Positions 1 to 5,382 of a DNA stretch of 11,264 nt are shown here, piece after piece. The notes beneath the pieces are model-generated. The model was not told where the DNA came from. It saw only the letters and a list, made by a program, of their open reading frames with translations, and did no database searches. The stretch comes from Clostridiales bacterium. GTDB taxonomy: Bacteria > Bacillota > Clostridia > Oscillospirales > Ruminococcaceae. Positions within the stretch are counted from its first letter, which is position 1, and each line of letters starts with the position of its first letter. The DNA is taken from assembly GCA_029007575.1 (NCBI GenBank), contig JAQXIB010000181.1, forward strand, positions 1 through 11,264, in the 5' to 3' direction. Made by a program: the position numbers and the translations under genes.

Positions 1-1109
1 TCAAATTTTGCACCGGCAAGCTTTGTATCCGATTTGCCTTTCACAAATTTGTTAATTTTAATCGCAAATGTGGTTATATCGACCTGATCGGTTTTTTGAA
101 TATGGGAGCTTTCAACATAAGGATAGAAGGAATAATCAAACGTAACGAGGTTGGCTTCCTTGACATTCACTTCGGTTGTAGCATCATCATTTAGTGTGGC
201 AGTGTAGGAAATAACGAGCTGTTTTCCGCCCGATCCAGACCAGTCTGCGGCATACTGAGCCGTATCAACACTGAACCGGAAGGTATGATACGGTTCGGCA
301 GTTGTGTTAGCAGTTTTATCAAGCGTATATTGAGTTCCGGCTTGTCCCGTAATATCTGTCCCGTCTCTCTTGATTGTGATGGAATCCTTATCAATCGTTA
401 ATCCGTCAGGAAGCAGATCGTACACAGAGAATGATTGATCTGTCGCATTGTCTGAATAGGTTGGAATATCAGCCGCAATAGTGTAGGTGACCTTTTCATT
501 TTTCGTTACACTGGTTTTGTCGGCTGTTTTAGCGATGTTCACCTTTTCTTTTTTCGCTGTGAATGCCACATCATCAATGACATAGGTTTCTGTTCCGCCA
601 ACATTTGCGACGGTAGGCTCCACTTTCTGAAGCATTAACTGATAAACGGATGTCGTCAAGGTGGGGCGGATAAAATATTCTCCCATCGCAAGATCGGCAA
701 AGATAGCTTTGCCATCCGCTCCGACAGTTTGAATCTGCGCGGGAGCAATCGATCGGTCTTTGATATAGCTTGGCAGCTTTGCCAGCAGATCTTTCAGCGC
801 GTCGGAATCATCTGTGAAAGTTGCGAAGGTCTCCACCGTATATACCGTTGTGTTATACAAGGTTTTACCTGAAAAATAGTCGGTAAATGCACTGTTCCAT
901 GCGTAAGATAGCGTATTATTTCCGGCATCGTAACGAATGTCAACAACCTTATAGGCAGAAAGCTGATCGTTTTCCAATGCATTTTCAATGGTAATAGAAG
1001 CGGTTGATGTCGGAACTACGGGAGTAGAAACCGCGAATACTCCAAACGGCAGTACGGACAACATCAGCAGTGCTGCCAAGAAAAAGGATGCTGTTTTTTT
1101 GGTTTTCAT
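1..1109 (-). CDS. Probable major (backbone) pilin, fimbrial isopeptide-formation D2 domain protein; C-terminus beyond left edge
   Basis: An uninterrupted reading frame of 369 residues runs off the left edge; it is not closed by a stop. Residues 1-26 form a signal peptide (basic start MKTKK, hydrophobic core, PFGVFA end). An N-terminal pilin domain follows, opening with SITIENALENDQLSAYKVVD (about 38-57). A D2-type domain spans about 190-325: KTADKTSV, KVTYTI, VYDLLPDGLTI and EANLVTFDYS fit the family pattern. K194, D231 and N320 are plausible isopeptide lysine, catalytic acid and asparagine; this assignment is inferred. A SpaA/Cna-B domain starts at about 350 (AIKINKFVKGKSDTKLAGAKF). The sorting signal would lie off-window. 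The protein would be exported, cross-linked by a class C sortase and form the pilus shaft. In-frame ATGs also occur at 1118 and 1121; none of the three has a good ribosome binding site. It lies about 110 bp downstream of the anchored ancillary protein, presumably in the same operon. Another D2-containing adhesin is the alternative. Confidence 0.85.
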   Translation of the reverse strand, partial: MKTKKTASFFLAALLMLSVLPFGVFAVSTPVVPTSTASITIENALENDQLSAYKVVDIRYDAGNNTLSYAWNSAFTDYFSGKTLYNTTVYTVETFATFTDDSDALKDLLAKLPSYIKDRSIAPAQIQTVGADGKAIFADLAMGEYFIRPTLTTSVYQLMLQKVEPTVANVGGTETYVIDDVAFTAKKEKVNIAKTADKTSVTKNEKVTYTIAADIPTYSDNATDQSFSVYDLLPDGLTIDKDSITIKRDGTDITGQAGTQYTLDKTANTTAEPYHTFRFSVDTAQYAADWSGSGGKQLVISYTATLNDDATTEVNVKEANLVTFDYSFYPYVESSHIQKTDQVDITTFAIKINKFVKGKSDTKLAGAKF

Positions 1110-1219
1110 TTCAATCATCATGCGATACGAATTTCGCACAAAACACCATGAAAAGATGGTTTTTTATGCCCGGTATCGTTCCTTTCGTTTTATTTTTCAC
1201 GTCAGAGTTTTCTATTATT

Positions 1220-4180
1220 TTAATTTTTGTGTCGGCTTATTTTAAATCCAAACAGACCGATTGTCGCTGCAGCCAGCAGTGCGAGTCCCGCCGCTGCAAA
1301 CCAACCTCCGGTCACAGTTCGTCCGGATATGGGCATATGGAGCGTCAAATAGTTTGCCAGTTCAATATTTACTTCTTTTTCCGTGATTTCTTTCGTTATC
1401 CCATCGATTTCAGCAATTGCGTTCCCGACGGAATCGTCAATCGTGATTTTGACCGGCTGATCCGGCAGACGGTAGCCTGCCGGAGCTTTCGTTTCCGCAA
1501 GGTAATACTCCACACCGACGGTAAGCTTGTCTGCAAAAACCGCCGTTGCTTTTCCGTCATGATTTAATGCGGTTGCAGAGGTTTCGACGGCAATGCAGTT
1601 TACACTTTCTCCGTTATAAGCGAGCGTTTTTACATCTTCTCCCGACAATTCGCTGTCCTCCGCCTTTCGGTAGAGGGTAAACACCGCGCCGGCAAGCGGC
1701 ACTTTATTTTCCGCTGTGGATTTATCGCCGTCAAGTTTGCTCACACCAAGAGTATATATCGTTTCAAAACGCGCGTAATAGGTCGCATCGCCCGTAGTTG
1801 TGTAGCTTATTGTCGCACCGCTGTTTATAAGCATATCATCGGAAACCTTATTGCCCTCGGAATCATACCAGCCGACAAACTTGTAGCCCGTTCCCGCTGC
1901 AGCAGTGGCGCTTATAGGCATACCTACCGCGTCGGTATAGCTGTAACGCTCGAGCGTTCCTATTTTATCGTCGGTGGTGTCTTCCCAACTGTCGCCGTTC
2001 TTTACCTGACGGATATAGGTCTGTGTAATGCTGTTGGAAAACCTTGCGTAATAGGTGTTTACACTTTCCTTTGTTTCAACATAGCCGTATTCGGCATTGG
2101 TGGTAACAAAATTTCCTCTTTCGTCATACCAGCCGATAAATTTACAGCCGTCCTTTGCAATAGCCTTAACAGTTACCGTTTCATCGGTGGCTGCGTGGTA
2201 GGACTTTCCGCCGTTCGCATTATAAGCGTCATTGTAATTCTCGTTTGATGTATTTGTTACGCTTGTAATTTCAACCGTTCCGCCATCAATCGAATTGGTG
2301 TACTCGCCGCCTTGGCCGACCTGCGGAATAAACGCCTGTCTCCAGCGCCATTGTGCTACCATGGTAAGACCCCTGTGGACATTTGCGTAGAGCTTTGTCT
2401 CGCCGTTGTCATTCCATGTTACACCCGAGCCCTCTCCGTTCGCTTTTATTTCTTTTGTAAATGTCACGTTTCCGCCATAAATCTTAAAATACTGCGCCGC
2501 CTTTTCATCTGTAGCACCGTCCACATTATAATCACAGGCTACGGAGTGTTCGGCGGGAAGCAATAAGCTGCCCAATTTATCCGCGTTTACCAGCTCTGTT
2601 CCTGAAGAAATATTGTCCACTATATCTCCCGTAAGCTTCCAGCCCAAAAATTTCCAGCCGTCATTTTGCCCCTCCGCCGCTTTTGAAACATAAGGATCGA
2701 TAAATGAAACTTCATTTACACTGTCTGCCCGGGGCTTAAAGCTGTAAACATTTTCATCTTCATCCATATGCGGTCGGTTTTCTATAATATAAGCTTTTCC
2801 GCCGTTGGAATCATAGGTGACCGTCGGGTTTTTAATAAATATAAAGTGCAAATCAGTTGCTGATGTCAGATTTTCAAGATAATAGGTATAAACCGTGTCG
2901 CCGTCTGCATTTGTAGACTTTACCCATTTACCCTTTTTATCCTCCTCGGTTAAAGAGCCTGTATCTTCAATTTCATTTCCTACCACCTTGATAAATTCGG
3001 AGACAGGATTGCCGTTGTCGTCCTGCCTTGTATAATCCACACCCACGAATTGACAGCCGTCTTCCGCATCTTTCGCTTTTACGATTGCCTGAATTTTAAG
3101 GGCTTCACCGTCGGTTACATAGGTCGTAAACTTGTTGTCTACCGTAACCTGATGACCATCAGATGCGCCCTCCCCCTCAGCAGTGCCGTCGCTTCCTCCG
3201 ACAACCGCGCTGCCATGGTTGGTGGTGCTGCCCGTCAGCGGGTGGAAAAGTTGGAAGTTAATATTATCAAGGAAGTTGCCGTAGGTCTTTGCTTTGTCCT
3301 CAGACGCCGTAGAATCGACATATCCGACCGAAACAAAGCCGAACAGGGTATTGGTCTGTCCCGCCGGAACGGTATAGAAATAGTACTTGTTTAAATCCAC
3401 CTCTGTACTGTCCGATCCGTTTCCACTGTCCGCAGAATCCTCGGCATTAGAGCCGTAAGAGTTCCACGGATTCGTACCGCTTGTAGCCCTTGAGGACGCC
3501 ATTATCCAAATATGCCACTTCTCGGTGTAGATAGTGCTGGGCGTTAGGCTGAACGCGTCATTTCCCGCGTTATCTGCAAAAGTTCCGTTTTCGGCGAATT
3601 TTTTACTGTAAACTGTAAGATTTTCGCCCAAACCCGCCGAGGTTTTAACAGAGGTCATTCCCTGATCTATAAGCCAGTCCACCATCTGCATAAGCTGATC
3701 GCGCCCTGCTTTGCTGGGCTTTGACGGATCAACGCTCTGTTTAGGCCCTATAACCAGCGCCATGGTATCCGTTCCATTTCGACCGCCGTGATCTAAGCCC
3801 CATTCGTAAACACTCGATGGAGATGTCTTAACATTCTGGTATAATGTACTTTCTTCATCCGCATTTAACTCTGCAGCGTATGATCCGTCCGTAGGAGTTA
3901 ATTTTACATTCTTAATATAAACGCCTGTATTTTCTTTTAATAATTCAATTTTACCCTGAAAAGCCGTTGTATTCCAGGAAGGAACCTTGCTTTGATCAAG
4001 TTGAGAATATGCTGAAGTAAAACTCTGCCCCTCTTCAAAGCTACCGTTAAGTAGCTTTCCGTTATTGACAGAAACATTTTCATTCGTAGCTGCATACGAG
4101 ATTCCCGCACAAACTACCGCTATAAGGCAGACCATTGCAATAACCGCGCGAACCTTTTTATCCGTTATTTTTTTTCGCAT
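1220..4180 (-). CDS. Sortase-anchored ancillary pilin/adhesin with InlB-type repeats and a C-terminal SpaA domain
   Basis: This is a 986-residue secreted, wall-anchored protein. Residues 1-30 are a signal peptide ending ISYA. The N-terminal domain (about 40-315) begins GKLLNGSFEEGQSF and contains WNTTAF, AELNADEESTLYQN and HGGRNGTDTMALVIGP; it resembles N-terminal domains of large clostridial surface proteins and may be a carbohydrate-binding-like beta-sandwich, which is inferred. A Gly/Ser/Asp-rich linker lies at 318-342. Aromatic-rich InlB/Flg_new-like repeats follow, with cores KFLGWKLTG (510-518), CKFIGWYDERGN (679-690) and YKFVGWYDSEGN (766-777), each ending in AQW or YYARF. A SpaA prealbumin-like domain covers about 810-945, with K815, E896 (LAETKAP) and N943 as likely isopeptide residues. 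The C-terminus has MPISG (949-953), a hydrophobic segment (957-978) and tail KISRHKN, a sorting signal with a non-standard motif. The ATG at 4180 was chosen over one at 4225 because AAGGA lies 7 bases upstream. The likely role is adhesive tip or minor pilin. Confidence 0.88.
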   Translation of the reverse strand: MRKKITDKKVRAVIAMVCLIAVVCAGISYAATNENVSVNNGKLLNGSFEEGQSFTSAYSQLDQSKVPSWNTTAFQGKIELLKENTGVYIKNVKLTPTDGSYAAELNADEESTLYQNVKTSPSSVYEWGLDHGGRNGTDTMALVIGPKQSVDPSKPSKAGRDQLMQMVDWLIDQGMTSVKTSAGLGENLTVYSKKFAENGTFADNAGNDAFSLTPSTIYTEKWHIWIMASSRATSGTNPWNSYGSNAEDSADSGNGSDSTEVDLNKYYFYTVPAGQTNTLFGFVSVGYVDSTASEDKAKTYGNFLDNINFQLFHPLTGSTTNHGSAVVGGSDGTAEGEGASDGHQVTVDNKFTTYVTDGEALKIQAIVKAKDAEDGCQFVGVDYTRQDDNGNPVSEFIKVVGNEIEDTGSLTEEDKKGKWVKSTNADGDTVYTYYLENLTSATDLHFIFIKNPTVTYDSNGGKAYIIENRPHMDEDENVYSFKPRADSVNEVSFIDPYVSKAAEGQNDGWKFLGWKLTGDIVDNISSGTELVNADKLGSLLLPAEHSVACDYNVDGATDEKAAQYFKIYGGNVTFTKEIKANGEGSGVTWNDNGETKLYANVHRGLTMVAQWRWRQAFIPQVGQGGEYTNSIDGGTVEITSVTNTSNENYNDAYNANGGKSYHAATDETVTVKAIAKDGCKFIGWYDERGNFVTTNAEYGYVETKESVNTYYARFSNSITQTYIRQVKNGDSWEDTTDDKIGTLERYSYTDAVGMPISATAAAGTGYKFVGWYDSEGNKVSDDMLINSGATISYTTTGDATYYARFETIYTLGVSKLDGDKSTAENKVPLAGAVFTLYRKAEDSELSGEDVKTLAYNGESVNCIAVETSATALNHDGKATAVFADKLTVGVEYYLAETKAPAGYRLPDQPVKITIDDSVGNAIAEIDGITKEITEKEVNIELANYLTLHMPISGRTVTGGWFAAAGLALLAAATIGLFGFKISRHKN

Positions 4181-4187
4181 TTTTTCG

Positions 4188-4192
4188 TCCTT
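4188..4192 (-). promoter_or_regulatory. Ribosome binding site that fixes the ancillary pilin start
   Basis: On the minus strand AAGGA is followed by a 7-base spacer and the ATG at 4180. Upstream in-frame ATGs at 4195 and 4225 have no comparable site. Starting at 4180 puts a basic n-region (MRKKITDKKVR) directly before the hydrophobic core, as expected for a signal peptide. Confidence 0.75.
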
Positions 4193-4287
4193 CATAATCT
4201 TCACTACCCAACTTAAAACGGGCATACCGCCTGTCTTTGCAATGTTTATAAAAATTCTTAAATAAACTATATTTCGCTTAATTTCTT

Positions 4288-4864
4288 TTACCGACTACTG
4301 GGCTTCGGATCAATGTTGCTATCAGAACCCCACGCGGTTTTTGAATGAAAGTGGAACTCACAAGAAGCCTGTCTCTGTCGCTGTAAAGGAATGGGGAGTA
4401 TAGCCCTCGGTCTGACCGTTTTTTTCGGTGTTCGGGCCCGCCTGCTCCATGGTGAAATTCGCAATGTATCCCGCCGTTTCGTCCTTTACGGTATCATAAG
4501 GCTCGGAATTTTCCGAGGGATTAACTACCACAATATCCACACCTGTGACCGCACCGGTGTTATTATGATTAATATCAAGCTGACTTTCCGTAATATCACT
4601 GCCGACATAGACTGTTTCGCCTGCCGTTACATAAGCGTAAATGATCTGCTTGCGTTCAATTTCGGCATATGTGTTGATGCTATATTCCATATAAGCACGG
4701 TTGCCGCCATCGCCCATAATATTTGCCGAGCCTTCGGCATACACACGTAAAGATAATTCAGCCAAATATGAAATCCCGTTTCCAAACAGCATTACCGCCA
4801 ATAGAAGTGCGAGCCAGCGCATACCTTTTTTGCTGTTTGGACTCGTATGTTTTGCTTCGTACAC
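4288..4864 (-). pseudogene. Remnant of a large secreted adhesin/pilus-tip gene: N-terminal fragment with a frameshift
   Basis: The frame opens at GTG 4864, preceded by a good ribosome binding site (AAGGGAG, 8-base spacer). It encodes a basic start, a signal peptide (about residues 15-43, ending LRVYA) and a domain with GSANIMGDGGNRAYMEY, YAYVTAGETVYVGSDI, TGVDIVVVNPSE and TPHSFTATETGF. From memory, this resembles the extreme N-terminus of very large (over 1000 residues) clostridial prealbumin-fold surface proteins. Translation stops at 4358, 169 residues in. At that point another frame continues the expected pattern (EFHFHSKTAWGSDSNIDPKP) for 23 codons to a TAA at 4288. So a one-base shift near 4363 interrupts the domain, and the rest of the protein, including any sorting signal, is absent. 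It is the first gene of the pilus locus and lies about 110 bp before the intact ancillary pilin. A short secreted product of 169 residues might still be made; it would be unanchored. A sequencing error could explain the shift but not the missing C-terminal part. Confidence 0.7.
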
Positions 4865-4870
4865 AACTCG

Positions 4871-4879
4871 TTCTCCCTT
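4871..4879 (-). promoter_or_regulatory. Ribosome binding site of the broken adhesin gene
   Basis: AAGGGAGAA on the minus strand places AGGGAG 8 bases before GTG 4864. This favours the GTG over an in-frame TTG at 4882, which lies upstream of the site and has no ribosome binding site of its own. The well-kept site suggests the gene decayed recently or that its leader is still used. Confidence 0.65.
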
Positions 4880-4904
4880 CAAAAAATCTTATCGGATCAA
4901 TTGA

Positions 4905-4932
4905 ATGATAACCCTTGTTATGAGCCGCACAA
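4905..4932 (-). promoter_or_regulatory. Weak candidate promoter close to the broken adhesin gene
   Basis: TTGTGC (4932-4927) and TATCAT (4910-4905) are separated by 16 bp on the minus strand. The -10 matches consensus at 5 of 6 positions and the -35 at 4 of 6. It lies downstream of the leader terminator, so it would allow expression independent of attenuation. The region is AT-rich and a chance match is quite possible. Confidence 0.25.
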
Positions 4933-4975
4933 CATTGTTTTTGTTGAGAATTACTGTTTTATTTGCAGAAACGCT

Positions 4976-5021
4976 AAAATAAAAAATGCTGAAACAGGGC
5001 ATAATAATCCCTATATTCAGC
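4976..5021 (-). terminator. Intrinsic terminator inside the pilus-locus leader (attenuator candidate)
   Basis: Read on the minus strand, GCTGAA-T-ATAGGG pairs with CCCTGT-TTCAGC: 12 base pairs (one G-U) with a single bulged T and a 9-base loop. The run ATTTTTTATTTT follows at once. This is a textbook rho-independent terminator. It sits after the promoters at 5181-5158 and 5119-5091 and 112 bp before the first start codon (4864). It would end transcripts after about 170 nt unless bypassed. A TCAGC stretch at 5049-5045 could compete for the GCTGA of the 5' arm, giving a short possible antiterminator of 5 bp. The alternative is the 3' end of a free-standing small RNA. Confidence 0.75.
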
Positions 5022-5060
5022 GGTTATGTTATTTGATATTGATTGCTGACCGTAAAAATA

Positions 5061-5090
5061 CTAACAGGCGAATTACCTCTGTCTGTTAAG
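5061..5090 (-). other. Upstream leader hairpin
   Basis: On the minus strand TTAACAG and CTGTTAG form a 7-bp stem (one G-U) around a 15-base loop, and TATTTTTA follows directly. It could be a weak terminator or part of a sensing structure ahead of the main terminator. The stem is short and A/T-rich, so confidence is low. Confidence 0.35.
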
Positions 5091-5119
5091 ACTATCGCAT
5101 TCCTCATTTGTCTTGTCAA
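5091..5119 (-). promoter_or_regulatory. Second candidate sigma-A promoter for the pilus locus
   Basis: A perfect TTGACA -35 (5119-5114), a 17-bp spacer and a GATAGT -10 (5096-5091, 4 of 6 matches) lie on the minus strand, about 67 bp downstream of the upstream promoter. Its transcript would begin near the hairpin at 5061-5090 and still include the terminator at 4976-5021. The -35 and spacing are strong but the -10 is mediocre. Confidence 0.45.
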
Positions 5120-5157
5120 CCTCTTTAGCCTCTTTTTAAATAAAATTTCCAAATTTA

Positions 5158-5186
5158 ATTATATCATGAACTATGAAATATATCAA
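5158..5186 (-). promoter_or_regulatory. Sigma-A promoter of the pilus locus
   Basis: TTGATA (5186-5181), a 17-bp spacer and a perfect TATAAT (5163-5158) lie on the minus strand; the start point is expected near 5151. The 22-bp tandem repeat begins 8 bp upstream of the -35 box. The match is close to consensus with optimal spacing, so this is the main promoter candidate for the broken adhesin, the ancillary pilin and probably the major pilin. Confidence 0.75.
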
Positions 5187-5194
5187 TACATAGA

Positions 5195-5238
5195 TGTCTT
5201 TTTTCAATCTCACATCTGTCTTTTTTCAATCTCACATC
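5195..5238. repeat. Perfect 22-bp tandem direct repeat (two copies) upstream of the pilus promoter
   Basis: Copies at 5195-5216 and 5217-5238 are identical; each is TGTC, six T, then CAATCTCACATC. The period is close to two helical turns, so any protein bound to each copy would sit on nearly the same DNA face, and the two T6 tracts are in phase. The repeat ends 8 bp from the pilus -35 box and 60 bp from the metG -35 box. Tandem sites in this place commonly bind a response regulator or other activator. Which protein binds, if any, is unknown, and a slippage duplication is the null explanation. Confidence 0.8.
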
Positions 5239-5298
5239 ATTGATATATTTACATACCCAGTCCTTGCATGCCTAAAGCCTATTTGTCCGGCAAAACAT

Positions 5299-5327
5299 TT
5301 GACTTCGGCCTTTTGATTTGGTATAAT
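5299..5327 (+). promoter_or_regulatory. Sigma-A promoter of the metG operon
   Basis: TTGACT (5299-5304), a 17-bp spacer and a perfect TATAAT (5322-5327) lie upstream of metG. Transcription should start near 5334, giving a leader of about 49 nt. That is too short for a T-box or SAM riboswitch, so expression is probably constitutive or controlled at initiation. Confidence 0.8.
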
Positions 5328-5382
5328 AAATTAAGATGATAAGCTTGATCATTGTCATACAGACAGAGAAAGGATGCTTGAA

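Larger units (their letters stand above)
4976..5151 (-). ncRNA. Putative leader RNA or small RNA (promoter to terminator)
   Basis: A transcript starting about 7 bases past the -10 box at 5158 and ending in the T-run near 4976 would be about 175 nt. It contains two hairpins: the terminator and, at 5061-5090, a stem of UUAACAG with CUGUUAG closing a 15-base loop and followed by UAUUUUUA. I do not recognise a known riboswitch: the conserved GEMM (c-di-GMP-I) core and T-box signatures are absent by eye. Whether it acts in cis as an attenuated leader or in trans cannot be decided from sequence. Confidence 0.4.
4865..5382. other. Divergent control region between the pilus locus and metG
   Basis: No protein-coding gene is supported in these 518 bp. 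From left to right it holds the pilus-side ribosome binding site, a weak promoter candidate, an intrinsic terminator oriented to the minus strand, a second hairpin, two minus-strand sigma-A promoters, a perfect 22-bp tandem repeat, and the plus-strand metG promoter with its short leader. The spacing implies a leader of about 285 nt for the first pilus gene when transcribed from the upstream promoter, against about 49 nt for metG. The long structured leader on one side only suggests the pilus genes are under post-initiation control. Confidence 0.75.

Noticed and set aside
1070..1567. Plus-strand open frame of 165 codons over the pilin start and the end of the ancillary pilin
   Set aside because: It is antisense to two genes with clear signal-peptide and anchor features. 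Its Cys/Arg/Phe-rich composition is typical of a shadow frame.
4889..5002. Minus-strand 37-codon frame in the leader, ATG preceded by AGGGA
   Set aside because: Its start and AGGGA lie within the terminator hairpin and its coding part runs through the T-run. No family is recognised, and the context is better explained by RNA structure.
4870..5160. c-di-GMP (GEMM) or T-box riboswitch in the pilus leader
   Set aside because: Considered because pilus genes in clostridia can be under c-di-GMP control, but the conserved core motifs of GEMM-I and of the T-box (TGG-binding bulge box) are not visible.
5332..5358. Short inverted repeat ATGAT/ATCAT in the metG leader as an operator
   Set aside because: Only 5 bp per arm and A/T-rich; too weak to support a regulatory claim.
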